This document shows positions 9,399 through 19,469 of a stretch of 64,000 nucleotides of DNA, piece after piece (position 1 is the first letter of the stretch; the number at the start of each line of letters is the position of its first letter). The translations under genes and the position numbers were made by a program. Source of the DNA: Dickeya undicola (GTDB lineage: Bacteria; Pseudomonadota; Gammaproteobacteria; Enterobacterales; Enterobacteriaceae); NCBI RefSeq assembly GCF_000784735.1, contig NZ_JSYG01000019.1, positions 62,001-126,000 on the forward strand. Direction: 5' to 3'. The notes under the pieces are model-generated. The model saw nothing but the letters and a program-made list of their open reading frames with translations. It was not told where the DNA came from and did no database searches.

Positions 9399-11771
9399 AT
9401 GATAAAACGACAACCATGCCATTATCTGGCGACGCTGATCGGGCTGAGCTGCGCAACTTTCCCAAACCTGAGCTGGGCGGCAGACACCGCAACGACTGCG
9501 ACAAGCGTAACCTCTGCGGCAACTACAACCTCTGCGGCAACAATAACCAATAAAACCGCGGCCAACACGGTATCAACGGATACCTCATCGGTCGGCGATG
9601 CCGCTCAGACACAGAGCGACACCATGGTCGTGACGGCGGCGGAGCAGACACGCCAGGCACCAGGGGTTTCGGTGATTACCGCTGAGGATATCGCTAAACA
9701 TCCTCCTGCTAACGATCTGTCTGACATTATCCGCACCCAACCGGGGGTCAACCTGACCGGCAATTCCACCAGCGGGCAGCGCGGCAACAACCGCCAGATC
9801 GATATCCGCGGCATGGGGCCGGAGAATACCCTGATTCTGGTGGACGGTAAGCCAATTTCCAGCCGTAATGCGGTGCGTTACGGTTGGCGTGGCGAGCGCG
9901 ATAGTCGCGGCGATACCAACTGGGTGCCGTCCGACATGGTGGAGCGCATTGAAGTGCTACGCGGCCCGGCGGCGGCGCGCTACGGTTCCGGCGCGATGGG
10001 CGGGGTGATTAATATCATTACCAAACAACCGAGCGAGGAGTGGCACGGTAGTTGGAATACCTATTTCAATGCGCCGGTGCATAAAGCGGAAGGTGCGACC
10101 AAGCGCACCGATTTTAGCCTGTCCGGCGGATTGAACGACAATCTGAGCCTGCGGTTGTACGGCAACCTCAACAAGACGCAGGCCGACGCCGCCGACATCA
10201 ACGAGCCTTATAAATCGGCGCGAACCGGCAGCTACGCCAGTTCGGTGCCGTCCGGCCGCGAAGGGGTGCGTAACAAAGATATCAACGGCGTATTGCGCTG
10301 GGATATCACCAAGCAGCAGTCGCTGGAGTTTGAAGCCGGTTCCAGCCGTCAGGGCAATATCTATGCCGGTGATACCCAGAACACCAATACTAACAGCTAT
10401 GTCGCCAGCAACTACGGCAAAGAGACTAACCGCATGTACCGGCAGACTTATGCCGTGACGCATCGCGGCTTCTGGGACAGCGGCGTCAGCGCCACGTCTT
10501 ATCTGCAATACGAGCGTACCCATAACACGCGTATCAGCGAAGGGCTGGCGGGCGGCACCGAGGGGATTTTCTCTTCCCCTGATGACTACACCACCGTCAA
10601 GCTGGGCACCCTGACCGCCCATAGCGAGGTGAATATTCCGTTTGAGGCGTACTTCAGCCAGACCGCGACCCTGGGCATCGACGCATCGGATCAACGGATG
10701 ACGGACCCCGGCTCCACGTCGTATGACATCTCGTCCACCGGCACGATGGCAGGTTATAACAGCAGTAACCGTAGCAGTGATATCAAGGCCCACACTTTCG
10801 CGCTGTTCGCCGAAGATAACGTTGAACTGACCCAAAGCACCATGCTGACTCCGGCGCTGCGTTTTGATTACCACTCGCTGGCGGGCAGCAAGGTCAGCCC
10901 TGGTCTGAACCTGTCACAGGGGCTGGGTGATGATTTCACGCTGAAAATGGGTATCGCACAGGCTTACAAAGCACCTAACCTGTATCAGGTCAACCCTAAC
11001 TATCTGCTCTATAGCCGCGGGCAGGGCTGCTATCTGATCAACGGTGCCAGCAATAACTGCTATCTGATCGGTAACGAGGAACTGAAAGCGGAAACCAGCG
11101 TCAACAAAGAGATCGGTATTGAGTTCAAGCGTGATGGCTATCAGGCTGGGGTGACGTATTTCCGCAACGATTACCGCAACAAGATTGAATCCGGGCTGAC
11201 ACCCGTGGGCACCACCACCAACGGCAAAACCAATGTCTACCAGTGGGACAACATTCCCCGTGCGGTGGTCGAAGGGCTGGAGGGCACCCTGAACGTGCCG
11301 GTATCGGAAAACATCAAGTGGAATAACAACATCACCTGGATGCTACGTTCGAAGAACAAGAGCACCGGCGATATTCTGTCGGTGACGCCTGAGTTCACGC
11401 TGAACTCTTCGTTGAGCTGGCAGGCGACGGATGATTTGTCGTTGCAGTCGACGTTGACCTGGTACGGCCGTCAGAAGCCGAAGAAATACAACTATCGTGG
11501 TCTTGCCGCCTCAGGGGACGAACTGAACGAGCTCAGCCCGTATGCAGTAGTCGGAACCAGCGCAACCTACGTCATCACCAGGAACGTCAGCGTGACCGGC
11601 GGGGTGAGCAACCTGTTTGATAAACGCCAGTTCCGCCGTGGCAACGCCTCCGCCGGTTGTACCGTGGCGTCCGACGGCAGTTGTAGTGTAATCAATATCG
11701 CGGGTGCCGGGGCGGCGACCTACAATGAGTCAGGCAGAACCTTCTACATGAGCATCAACACCCACTTCTAA
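9399..11771 (+). CDS. TonB-dependent siderophore receptor, FepA family
   Basis: This outer-membrane gated beta-barrel is for ferric catecholate uptake. The start at 9399 gives MIKRQPCHYLATLIG with a signal peptide ending near SWA; the frame is open from 9363. After the signal comes a Thr/Ala-rich linker, a TonB-box-like segment (DTMVVTAAEQ), the plug domain (RGNNRQIDIRGMGPENTLI and EVLRGPAAARYGSGAMGG), and a 22-strand-type barrel ending in a terminal aromatic (FYMSINTHF). Many stretches match E. coli FepA closely (for example GNSTSGQRGNNRQIDIRGMG), so an enterobactin-like or linear-catecholate ligand is likely. Regulation is probably Fur plus the adjacent AraC protein. No siderophore biosynthesis genes are present, so it may use xenosiderophores. 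Confidence 0.95.
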   Translation: MIKRQPCHYLATLIGLSCATFPNLSWAADTATTATSVTSAATTTSAATITNKTAANTVSTDTSSVGDAAQTQSDTMVVTAAEQTRQAPGVSVITAEDIAKHPPANDLSDIIRTQPGVNLTGNSTSGQRGNNRQIDIRGMGPENTLILVDGKPISSRNAVRYGWRGERDSRGDTNWVPSDMVERIEVLRGPAAARYGSGAMGGVINIITKQPSEEWHGSWNTYFNAPVHKAEGATKRTDFSLSGGLNDNLSLRLYGNLNKTQADAADINEPYKSARTGSYASSVPSGREGVRNKDINGVLRWDITKQQSLEFEAGSSRQGNIYAGDTQNTNTNSYVASNYGKETNRMYRQTYAVTHRGFWDSGVSATSYLQYERTHNTRISEGLAGGTEGIFSSPDDYTTVKLGTLTAHSEVNIPFEAYFSQTATLGIDASDQRMTDPGSTSYDISSTGTMAGYNSSNRSSDIKAHTFALFAEDNVELTQSTMLTPALRFDYHSLAGSKVSPGLNLSQGLGDDFTLKMGIAQAYKAPNLYQVNPNYLLYSRGQGCYLINGASNNCYLIGNEELKAETSVNKEIGIEFKRDGYQAGVTYFRNDYRNKIESGLTPVGTTTNGKTNVYQWDNIPRAVVEGLEGTLNVPVSENIKWNNNITWMLRSKNKSTGDILSVTPEFTLNSSLSWQATDDLSLQSTLTWYGRQKPKKYNYRGLAASGDELNELSPYAVVGTSATYVITRNVSVTGGVSNLFDKRQFRRGNASAGCTVASDGSCSVINIAGAGAATYNESGRTFYMSINTHF

Positions 11772-11785
11772 CACAGAATAAGCGA

Positions 11786-11812
11786 GGCGGTCGGCTCTTG
11801 GGGCCGACCGCC
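11786..11812 (+). other. Intercistronic hairpin between receptor and esterase
   Basis: A perfect 10-bp GC-rich stem (GGCGGTCGGC / GCCGACCGCC) with a 7-base loop lies 14 bp after the receptor stop and 29 bp before the esterase start. There is no T run, so it looks like an mRNA-stabilising or attenuating element that lowers downstream expression, rather than a full terminator. Confidence 0.6.
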
Positions 11813-11840
11813 GTCGTAAACAATCAGTGAGAATGTCGAT

Positions 11841-12692
11841 ATGTATTTGTTGTCCAACACCAGGGTGGAGACGTTTACGTCAGCGACACGCGGCCACTAC
11901 CGTTTGCTGACTGCCTGGCCTGACGGACCGGCACCCGAACGGGGCTGGCCGGTGATGTACCTGCTGGACGGCGAACGTTACTTTGCTTCGGTAGTCTCGT
12001 TGCTGGCCGCAATGCGCGAGCCGCGTTGTGGCGTGACACCGGGCATTATTGTGGCCGTGGATTACGATGGCCCGACCCGACGCGACCGAGATTACCTTCC
12101 CGCGGTAGAGCGGCTGATTCCCGAGTCTGACCCGTCCGGTGGACTCCGTTCCTCTGGCGAGCGAGGGGACGCCGCCGGTTTTCGCCAATTTTTACTGGAG
12201 GAACTCAAACCGTTCATCCATCAACGCTACGACATCGATAGCCAGCGACAGGCGCTGTTCGGCCACTCCTACGGCGGGTTATTCACGGTGGATACGCTGT
12301 TTGAGCAGCCGGATAGTTTTCAGCATTTTTATGCTTCCAGCCCGTCGGTGTGGTGGAACGGTGGCTATCTGTCTCAGCGGGCTGGCGCATTTATCGCGAG
12401 CATGGAGGCGCGGCCGTTACATACGTCGGCGAACCTGGCACTGTCGGTGGGGGAATATGAACAATCGCTGGAGGCGTGGGAGCAGCGGCTGCCTGACGAA
12501 CGGCAGCGCTGGCTGCGCCAGCACCGTGGTCAGCGGCGTATGGTAGAGGGCATTCGGGAACTGGCGACACAGCTACGCCTGAAGACGCCGTGGCTGGCGG
12601 TTTCGCTGCATGTTCACGCTGAACAGTCTCATATGTCAGCGTCGTTTCCTGCCCTGCTACATGCTTTGCGCCATCACTTCCAGCCGTCGTAA
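11841..12692 (+). CDS. Esterase of the IroE/Fes-like alpha/beta hydrolase group
   Basis: This 283-aa hydrolase belongs to the esterase-D-like family (PF00756 type). It has the nucleophile motif GHSYGG, the conserved YLLDGERYF near the N terminus, and a late His in HAEQSHMSASF. Proteins of this shape beside FepA-type receptors hydrolyse the trilactone backbone of enterobactin or salmochelin to release iron. No signal peptide is seen, so it should act in the cytoplasm, more like Fes or BesA than periplasmic IroE. It follows the receptor by 69 bp, with a hairpin between them, and is likely in the same operon. Confidence 0.85.
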   Translation: MYLLSNTRVETFTSATRGHYRLLTAWPDGPAPERGWPVMYLLDGERYFASVVSLLAAMREPRCGVTPGIIVAVDYDGPTRRDRDYLPAVERLIPESDPSGGLRSSGERGDAAGFRQFLLEELKPFIHQRYDIDSQRQALFGHSYGGLFTVDTLFEQPDSFQHFYASSPSVWWNGGYLSQRAGAFIASMEARPLHTSANLALSVGEYEQSLEAWEQRLPDERQRWLRQHRGQRRMVEGIRELATQLRLKTPWLAVSLHVHAEQSHMSASFPALLHALRHHFQPS

Positions 12693-13049
12693 CGACGTCA
12701 AACACCGGACGTGTGATAACGCGTCCGGCACCAGCGACACCGGCCTATTTTTCTTTATTCTCCTTGTCGTTTCTGCGGGGTAATCGGTGGTTGATTTTGC
12801 CGCCAACTGCTATGCTGGCCTAAAGTCAGGACGCCCGGATTTCTATTTCTGAACGTAGTATTGCCCTACAAAGGCACCGTATTTATAAAATGTTGCCTTT
12901 ATGTAAACGAATTAACAATCGATTCAAACTCTGATATGCTCAACGGGCTGGACCGGGCACTCTGACCTTACTTATCCACAGCTGATAATCAGCCTAAACC
13001 TGGAACTGAGCGCCGGGCATAACTAGACAATGAGAGCGAGGAGAACGTC
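12693..13049 (+). other. acnB upstream region, no gene
   Basis: These 357 bp hold no credible ORF. A GC-rich hairpin (about 12706-12730, CCGGACG / CGTCCGG) lies just after the esterase and may end that transcript. The rest becomes AT-rich toward 12870-12950 and should contain the acnB promoter(s). The ribosome site GCGAGGAG ends at 13043. I could not assign specific operator sites. Confidence 0.5.
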
Positions 13050-15647
13050 GTGCTAGAAGATTATCGCAAGCACGTAGCCGAGCGGGCTGCACAAGGGATC
13101 GTCCCCAAACCGTTAGAGGCTTCGCAAATGGCGGCACTGGTGGAGTTGCTGAAAAACCCCCCCGCCGGAGAAGAAGAGTTTTTAGTCGATCTGTTAGTCA
13201 ATCGTGTTCCGCCGGGTGTTGATGAGGCGGCCTACGTCAAAGCCGGTTTCCTGGCTGCCATCACCAAAGGCGAGACGGTTTCTCCCCTCGTCACTCCAGA
13301 AAAAGCCATTGAATTGCTGGGCACCATGCAAGGCGGTTACAACATTCAGCCGCTGATTGAAGCATTGGATAATCCCGCTCTGGCCCCGGTTGCAGCTAAC
13401 GCGCTGTCCCATACCCTGCTGATGTTCGACAATTTTTACGACGTGGAAGAAAAAGCCAAAGCGGGCAATAGCCACGCGCAGCAGGTGGTGAAATCCTGGG
13501 CTGACGCCGAATGGTTCCTGTCCCGCCCGAAACTGGCGGACAAGATTACCGTCACCGTCTTCAAGGTGACCGGTGAAACCAATACCGATGACTTGTCTCC
13601 GGCGCAGGACGCCTGGTCGCGTCCGGACATTCCGCTGCACGCGCTGGCGATGCTGAAAAACGCCCGCGAAGGCATCGAACCGGATCAGGCTGGCGTAGTC
13701 GGCCCGATCAAACAGATTGAAGCGCTGAACCAGAAAGGGTTCCCGCTGGCCTACGTCGGCGATGTGGTCGGCACCGGGTCGTCCCGTAAATCCGCCACCA
13801 ACTCGGTGCTGTGGTTCATGGGCGAAGATATCCCGAACGTACCGAACAAACGCGCAGGCGGTGTGGTGTTGGGCGGTAAGATCGCGCCAATTTTCTTCAA
13901 CACCATGGAAGATGCCGGTGCGCTGCCGATCGAAGTGGATGTTGCCAAGCTGAACATGGGTGATGTGATTGATATCTACCCGTATCAGGGTGAAGTGCGT
14001 CACCACGACAGCAACGAGCTGTTGGCCAGTTTCGAGCTGAAAACCGACGTACTGCTGGATGAAGTGCGTGCGGGCGGCCGTATTCCGCTGATTATCGGCC
14101 GTGGCCTGACGTCCAAAGCGCGCGAGTCACTGGGCTTGCCGCACAGTGATGTATTCCGTCACGCCAAAGACGTGGCACCAAGCAGCCGTGGTTTCTCGCT
14201 GGCGCAGAAGATGGTCGGCCGTGCCTGTGGCGTGGCTGGTATTCGCCCCGGTGCGTATTGTGAACCGAAGATGACCTCGGTTGGTTCGCAGGATACCACC
14301 GGCCCGATGACCCGTGACGAGTTGAAAGACCTGGCCTGTCTGGGCTTCTCCGCCGATCTGGTGATGCAGTCTTTCTGCCATACCGCTGCTTATCCGAAGC
14401 CGGTAGACGTTAACACCCACCACACCCTGCCGGACTTCATCATGAACCGTGGCGGCGTTTCGCTGCGTCCGGGTGATGGCGTGATCCACTCCTGGCTGAA
14501 CCGCATGTTGTTGCCGGATACCGTGGGCACCGGTGGTGACTCCCACACCCGTTTCCCGATCGGGATTTCCTTCCCGGCAGGTTCCGGTCTGGTGGCGTTT
14601 GCCGCTGCCACTGGCGTGATGCCGTTGGACATGCCGGAATCGGTGCTGGTGCGTTTCAAAGGCCAGATGCAGCCGGGCATCACGCTGCGCGATCTGGTTC
14701 ATGCGATTCCGTACTATGCTATCAAGCAGGGTCTGTTGACTGTTGAGAAGAAGGGTAAGAAAAACATCTTCTCTGGCCGTATTCTGGAAATCGAAGGGTT
14801 GCCGGACCTGAAGGTAGAGCAGGCGTTCGAACTGACCGACGCCTCGGCGGAGCGCTCTGCGGCGGGCTGTACCATCAAGCTCAACAAAGCGCCGATCGTC
14901 GAGTACCTGAACTCCAACATCGTTCTGCTCAAGTGGATGATTGCTGAAGGCTATGGCGACCGCCGTACGCTGGAGCGTCGGGTGCAGGGCATGGAAAAAT
15001 GGTTGGCGGATCCGCAACTGCTGGAAGCCGACGCCGATGCAGAATACGCCGCGGTGATCGACATCGATCTGGCGGATATCAAGGAGCCTATCCTGTGTGC
15101 ACCGAACGATCCGGACGATGCACGTCTGCTGTCTGATGTGCAGGGTGACAAGATTGACGAAGTGTTCATCGGCTCCTGCATGACCAACATCGGTCACTTC
15201 CGTGCTGCCGGTAAACTGTTGGATCAACACAAAGGGCAACTGCCAACCCGGCTGTGGGTGGCACCGCCGACCCGTATGGACGCCGCACAACTGACCGAAG
15301 AAGGCTATTACAGCGTATTCGGCAAGAGCGGTGCGCGGGTTGAAATTCCCGGCTGTTCGCTGTGCATGGGCAACCAGGCGCGGGTTGCAGACGGCGCGAC
15401 GGTGGTATCGACCTCTACCCGTAACTTCCCGAACCGCCTGGGGGCGGGTGCGAATGTATATCTGGCATCAGCCGAACTGGCAGCGGTAGCCTCGTTGCTG
15501 GGGCGTCTGCCGACGCCGGACGAATATCAGCAGTATATGGCGCAGGTGGACAAGACAGCGGACGACACTTACCGCTATCTGAACTTTGACCAGTTGCAGC
15601 AGTACACTGATAAAGCAGGCAAGGTGATCTTCCAGACCGCCGTGTAA
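13050..15647 (+). CDS. acnB: Aconitate hydratase B
   Basis: This is the main TCA-cycle aconitase, also acting on 2-methyl-cis-aconitate, and an iron-sensing mRNA-binding protein in its apo form. It has 865 aa, the same length as E. coli AcnB. It starts with GTG after GCGAGGAG. The N-terminal HEAT-like domain ([14 protein letters not shown]) precedes the swivel domain. The [4Fe-4S] ligands are the Cys in [10 protein letters not shown] and the pair in [10 protein letters not shown]. It is separated from lpd by five accessory genes here, whereas only yacH lies between them in E. coli. Confidence 0.99.
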   Translation: MLEDYRKHVAERAAQGIVPKPLEASQMAALVELLKNPPAGEEEFLVDLLVNRVPPGVDEAAYVKAGFLAAITKGETVSPLVTPEKAIELLGTMQGGYNIQPLIEALDNPALAPVAANALSHTLLMFDNFYDVEEKAKAGNSHAQQVVKSWADAEWFLSRPKLADKITVTVFKVTGETNTDDLSPAQDAWSRPDIPLHALAMLKNAREGIEPDQAGVVGPIKQIEALNQKGFPLAYVGDVVGTGSSRKSATNSVLWFMGEDIPNVPNKRAGGVVLGGKIAPIFFNTMEDAGALPIEVDVAKLNMGDVIDIYPYQGEVRHHDSNELLASFELKTDVLLDEVRAGGRIPLIIGRGLTSKARESLGLPHSDVFRHAKDVAPSSRGFSLAQKMVGRACGVAGIRPGAYCEPKMTSVGSQDTTGPMTRDELKDLACLGFSADLVMQSFCHTAAYPKPVDVNTHHTLPDFIMNRGGVSLRPGDGVIHSWLNRMLLPDTVGTGGDSHTRFPIGISFPAGSGLVAFAAATGVMPLDMPESVLVRFKGQMQPGITLRDLVHAIPYYAIKQGLLTVEKKGKKNIFSGRILEIEGLPDLKVEQAFELTDASAERSAAGCTIKLNKAPIVEYLNSNIVLLKWMIAEGYGDRRTLERRVQGMEKWLADPQLLEADADAEYAAVIDIDLADIKEPILCAPNDPDDARLLSDVQGDKIDEVFIGSCMTNIGHFRAAGKLLDQHKGQLPTRLWVAPPTRMDAAQLTEEGYYSVFGKSGARVEIPGCSLCMGNQARVADGATVVSTSTRNFPNRLGAGANVYLASAELAAVASLLGRLPTPDEYQQYMAQVDKTADDTYRYLNFDQLQQYTDKAGKVIFQTAV

Positions 15648-15675
15648 ACCGCTATAGTTCGCAGCAATTAACCGG

Positions 15676-15703
15676 AAGGGAGGCCAGCAGGCCTCCCTTT
15701 TTT
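15676..15703 (+). terminator. Rho-independent terminator after acnB
   Basis: A perfect 10-bp stem (AAGGGAGGCC / GGCCTCCCTT) with an AGCA loop runs into a T tract, 28 bp after the acnB stop. Confidence 0.93.
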
Positions 15704-15747
15704 ACTGTAGTGGCGTGCGGTGGCGAATCAGACAGAGGAGAACGATC

Positions 15748-16110
15748 ATGGACTATGAATTTTTGCATGATGTGACCGGGCAGGTTGTGGTCCGGATGTC
15801 GATGGGCCATGAAGCGGTAGGGCACTGGCTGAATGAAGAAGTTAAGGGTCAACAGGCGGTGCTGGATGAAGTGGAAGCCGCAGTGCGTGATCTGGCTGGC
15901 AGTGAGCGCCAGTGGGAGCGCCCCGGCCACGAATACACGCTGTTGCTAGACAGCGAGGAAGTGATGGTGCGCGCCAATCAACTGGCGTTTGAAACCGACG
16001 AGCTGGAAGAAGGCATGAGCTATTACGATGAAGAGAGCTTGTCGCTGTGTGGGCTGGACGACTTTCTGGCGTTGCTGGAAAAATACCGGGCGTTTGTGGA
16101 TAAAGGGTGA
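15748..16110 (+). CDS. yacL: UPF0231 family protein YacL
   Basis: This small acidic cytoplasmic protein (120 aa) is of unknown function and lies directly after acnB in enterobacteria. It starts at 15748 after AGAGGAG, giving [21 protein letters not shown]. The C-terminal half is rich in Glu/Asp ([14 protein letters not shown]). Length, sequence and position all match E. coli YacL. Confidence 0.93.
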   Translation: MDYEFLHDVTGQVVVRMSMGHEAVGHWLNEEVKGQQAVLDEVEAAVRDLAGSERQWERPGHEYTLLLDSEEVMVRANQLAFETDELEEGMSYYDEESLSLCGLDDFLALLEKYRAFVDKG

Positions 16111-16230
16111 GGCATTAGGTTTCACTCCCTATCCAACGGCGTTTGTGCTGGGCACCCTTCACGGGTATCCCGATGGTGTGCTGCTGTGGAGAAACACGTG
16201 AAGGCCCAGGGAAGGGCAGGTAATAAAATG

Positions 16231-16357
16231 TATACCCAAAATAATTCGAGTTGCAGGAAGGCGGCAAGTGAGTGAATCCCGATGAGCTTACTCAGGTAAG
16301 TGATTCGGGTGAATGAACGCAGCCAACACACCTGTAACTTGAAGTATGACTGGTATA
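16231..16357 (+). repeat. Palindromic intergenic repeat (MITE-like), copy 1
   Basis: This is a ~127-bp element in the 467-bp gap between yacL and the chemoreceptor gene. Its ends are imperfect inverted repeats: TATACC near the left end and GGTATA at the right, with AATTCGAGTTGCAGG mirrored by CCTGTAACTTGAAGT. A second copy lies in the opposite orientation at 35804-35929. It carries no ORF. The remainder of the gap (16358-16577) is AT-rich and holds the chemoreceptor promoter; nothing else was recognised. Confidence 0.75.
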
Positions 16358-16577
16358 GGCTCTAAGTATGACGGATATATAGCAATTGTCTCCAATTGTA
16401 TTAATAGCGTGAGCCGATGTTCTTCCCTGTCGATTCAAATACCAATTTGACTTAGTATGAGTCGAATTACGGTAATTATTACAATATACAATACAGTAAA
16501 TAGCAGTCAGTCGTTAATCAGTCGTTAAATTGAACTGTTTATGTTGTTAAGTTGGTTACGTTGGCATCGGGGGAGAT

Positions 16578-18233
16578 ATGACAAATACCATGACGGTAAA
16601 GAAACAAATTGCAGTCGGCTTTATTATGCCAATATTAGTCAGTGTTCTGTTGGGGGTTTTAGGGCTGATAACCATTCGGCATATTAGCAACATATTAACT
16701 GAAATTAATGATGAAAATAGTGTTAAGCAATTTTATGCGGTTAATTTACGTGGCAGTGTCCATGACCGTTCAATTGCTGTGCGAGATTTATTAATTGCCG
16801 ATAAGCAGGAGTTGTCTGTCATCGTTAACCACATCAATGAACTGGCGGCAGTCTATCAACAGTCTGATGTCAAACTTGATGCGATGATGCTTCAATTACC
16901 AACGGCCGATCAGGAAAAGGCGTTATACCAAAACATAAAGGATTCGAATAATAAAACCAGTGCGATCATTGCCCGGTTGATTGCATTACAAAACGCAGGG
17001 AATACCGATGTCGCCCGTACCTTATTGCTGAGTGAAGGGCGCGGTGCATTTGTGCAGTGGCTGGCTGATGTGAATGCATTTATTAATTATGAAGCTGCAC
17101 AGAACAATCAGCTGACGCATACGGCAAGGGAGACAGCACGGTATTTTACCGTGGCGATGCCAATTATTTTAATTGTTGCCATCTTGCTGGGTGCACTGGC
17201 GATGCTGACGACCCAGCGCCGCATCTTTCGGTCATTAGGAACCGAGCCTGCGGTATTACTCACCATGACCCATGCGATAGCATCCGGTAATTTGGCTGAG
17301 AAAACGGCGATTAATGATAAGCAACAGCACAGTGTAATGGCAGCGATTGAAGCCATGCGTCAGTCGTTAATCGCCATTGTTGCTAATGTGTTGAAGCACG
17401 CGGATGGCGTGACGGCGGCCAGCGAAAATATCAGTAAAAGTAGTGTGGCCTTGTCACAGCGTACCGACATGCAAGCTTCCGCCTTGCAGCAAACCTCTGC
17501 GGCGATGGGGCAGGTATCAGAATCGGTGAAGGATAATGCTGCCAGCGCCAGACAGGCCAGCCAGTTATCTGAAAACGCGGTGAGTGAAACGCGTCAGGGC
17601 TACCAGTTGGTGAGTCAGATCGTGCATACGATGGAAAGTATCAAACAGCATTCAGACAGCATTTCATCGATCACCAAGGTGATTGAAGATATTGCCTTCC
17701 AAACCAACATTCTGGCGATTAATGCTGCGGTTGAAGCGGCACGTGCTGGCGATGTGGGGCGCGGTTTCTCGGTTGTGGCGGCCGAAATTCGTACTTTGTC
17801 ACAGAAAACCACGGCATCGGCGCACCAGATAAAGAAACTTATTGATGCCTCATCAGAGAAAATTGGCGAAGGGTACAGTGAAATCAGCCAGGCGTCTGAC
17901 GTGATGCAGAAGATTAATCAGACGGTTGATTTATCCAGTGAGTTCATCCGGAAGATTGCCGATACGTCGGCGGAACAGTCCGTCGCCACACAGGAAATTG
18001 CCCGCGCGCTCACCGAGATGGAGCGTACAACACAGCAGAATGCTGCGATGGTCGAGCAAACTGCCACGGATACGGCTTATCTGGAAACCCACTCGCTGGA
18101 GCTGAAACAATCCGTTAGTCGGTTTACGATTTCCGAGACGACCGGGGGTGATGAAACGCGGCGGCTGGCGTTGCTGCCTGCCGGTCGCCGCGTGACGGCT
18201 ACACCGAATACGCTCGGCGTAGAAATGTTATAA
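16578..18233 (+). CDS. Methyl-accepting chemotaxis protein
   Basis: This is a 551-aa inner-membrane chemoreceptor. TM1 is at about residues 12-33, a four-helix-bundle type periplasmic sensor follows, and TM2 is at about 189-211. The cytoplasmic signalling domain has the conserved hairpin tip ([20 protein letters not shown], near residues 370-390) that contacts CheA and CheW. It ends in GVEML, so it lacks a C-terminal CheR-binding pentapeptide and would rely on other receptors for efficient methylation. The start at 16578 follows GGGGGAG. The last 6 bp overlap the convergent SDR gene. The ligand is unknown; the AT-rich N-terminal coding part differs in composition from the flanking core genes. 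Confidence 0.95.
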   Translation: MTNTMTVKKQIAVGFIMPILVSVLLGVLGLITIRHISNILTEINDENSVKQFYAVNLRGSVHDRSIAVRDLLIADKQELSVIVNHINELAAVYQQSDVKLDAMMLQLPTADQEKALYQNIKDSNNKTSAIIARLIALQNAGNTDVARTLLLSEGRGAFVQWLADVNAFINYEAAQNNQLTHTARETARYFTVAMPIILIVAILLGALAMLTTQRRIFRSLGTEPAVLLTMTHAIASGNLAEKTAINDKQQHSVMAAIEAMRQSLIAIVANVLKHADGVTAASENISKSSVALSQRTDMQASALQQTSAAMGQVSESVKDNAASARQASQLSENAVSETRQGYQLVSQIVHTMESIKQHSDSISSITKVIEDIAFQTNILAINAAVEAARAGDVGRGFSVVAAEIRTLSQKTTASAHQIKKLIDASSEKIGEGYSEISQASDVMQKINQTVDLSSEFIRKIADTSAEQSVATQEIARALTEMERTTQQNAAMVEQTATDTAYLETHSLELKQSVSRFTISETTGGDETRRLALLPAGRRVTATPNTLGVEML

Positions 18234-18911
18234 CGAGGCACCACCGCAAATTACCAGCTGTTGCCCGGTGATGGCCGCCGCTGAAGGCGACAGCAGGTAT
18301 GCCACCAGATCCGCCACCTCCTGCGGTTGGATAAACCGGCCGATTGGCGGCAGCTTCGGCGGCGAGCTTTGTCGCCCTGGCTGGTTCAACATCGGTGTTT
18401 CGGTGGCACCCGGTGCCACGATATTGACCGTGATGCCGCGCGGTGCCAGTTCCGCCGCCCAGCTTCTCACCATGCCAATCATCGCTGATTTGGTGGCGAC
18501 ATATTGGCTGCGCCCGGCGGCACCGCTGGATGTGCGGCTACCCAGCAGCACAATGCGCCCGCCGGTTGGCAGCTTATCCACCAGCCGGTCGGCCAGTACT
18601 TCAGCCACCTGAATGTGCAGCTTCCACAGTTGCTCACTGTCGGCATACGACAGGGTGCCCAGCGTGGCGGCTTTCATCACCCCGGCAGCGTGAATCACCG
18701 CATCGACGGCGGGCAAGCTGTCCAGCAACGCGATAAGCGCCGGTGTATCGGTGATATCCAGCGGGTGATGGGTGAAGTTCGGGTGTTGATGTGCGCCCGG
18801 TTGACGCGATAGCCCGATAACTTTCCAACCCGCCGCCAGCAAGGTGGTGGTAATGGCGGCACCGATACCGGAACTGCTGCCGGTGATCACCACCTGTTTT
18901 GGTGCTGACAT
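18228..18911 (-). CDS. Short-chain dehydrogenase/reductase
   Basis: This is a 227-aa classical SDR with the NAD(P)-binding motif TGSSSGIG at the N terminus, the catalytic Ser in LLGSRTSSG and the YVATK active-site Tyr/Lys pair, ending in VICGGASL. It is the last gene of the leftward operon that starts with the iron alcohol dehydrogenase at 24232, and follows the YhcH-like gene by only 6 bp. It probably oxidises or reduces a sugar or sugar-acid intermediate of that pathway; the substrate is not readable. Confidence 0.92.
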   Translation of the reverse strand: MSAPKQVVITGSSSGIGAAITTTLLAAGWKVIGLSRQPGAHQHPNFTHHPLDITDTPALIALLDSLPAVDAVIHAAGVMKAATLGTLSYADSEQLWKLHIQVAEVLADRLVDKLPTGGRIVLLGSRTSSGAAGRSQYVATKSAMIGMVRSWAAELAPRGITVNIVAPGATETPMLNQPGRQSSPPKLPPIGRFIQPQEVADLVAYLLSPSAAAITGQQLVICGGASL

Positions 18912-18917
18912 ACGGTG

Positions 18918-19391
18918 TTACCCCTGTGCGTTCAGTAATTCGACCGGCACCTTGAACACCGCTTTTTTCACTGGTGCGGGTTGGTCGTTGATGGCACACA
19001 GTGCCTGATGTGGTTCACCCGGATAGAAGGTGACGAAATCACCGGCGGCGAGCCGGATGGCGTGTGGCACCTGTGGCTGGTCCAGAATGAATAAGTCGGG
19101 TTTGCGCTCGGTGGCGGGGCGCTTGTCGGCATCATTCAGGTCATAGCCGATGATCTCTTCGCCTTCGAGGATCAGCTGAATATCGAGAAAACGGCGGTGA
19201 AATTCGGTATGGCGTTCGGCTTTTGGGGCGGTGGAGACGGTGCCGATGGAGTAGAACCAGTCGGCGTTATCCGGTTGATATTTCCCTTCCGGCAAGGCGT
19301 TCAGCCCCTCAAGCGTAAAGCCGGATAGGATACGCCACAGCGGTTCGGGCAACGTTGCCAGCGGCAGATGATTCAAATTACCAGCAATCAT
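18918..19391 (-). CDS. YhcH/YjgK/YiaL family protein (NanQ-like anomerase family)
   Basis: This is a 157-aa cupin-like protein of the DUF386 family. The start at 19391 is set by AAGGAG 8 bases upstream; the frame is open to 19451 without a ribosome site. Family landmarks are HRRFLDIQLILEGEE, PHAIRL and FYPGEPHQ with metal-binding His/Glu/Asp residues. The best-known member, E. coli YhcH/NanQ, equilibrates the anomers of N-acetylneuraminate; others serve sugar-acid catabolism. Next to a DapA/NanA-family lyase and a sialidase-fold protein, it likely provides the correct anomer of a 2-keto-3-deoxy acid. Confidence 0.88.
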   Translation of the reverse strand: MIAGNLNHLPLATLPEPLWRILSGFTLEGLNALPEGKYQPDNADWFYSIGTVSTAPKAERHTEFHRRFLDIQLILEGEEIIGYDLNDADKRPATERKPDLFILDQPQVPHAIRLAAGDFVTFYPGEPHQALCAINDQPAPVKKAVFKVPVELLNAQG

Positions 19392-19469
19392 GGATGGCTC
19401 CTTAACAATAAAGGAGGCGATGAACGCCTCCCTGAAAGCAATGACGGTCATGGAGAGGGCAACACGGTG

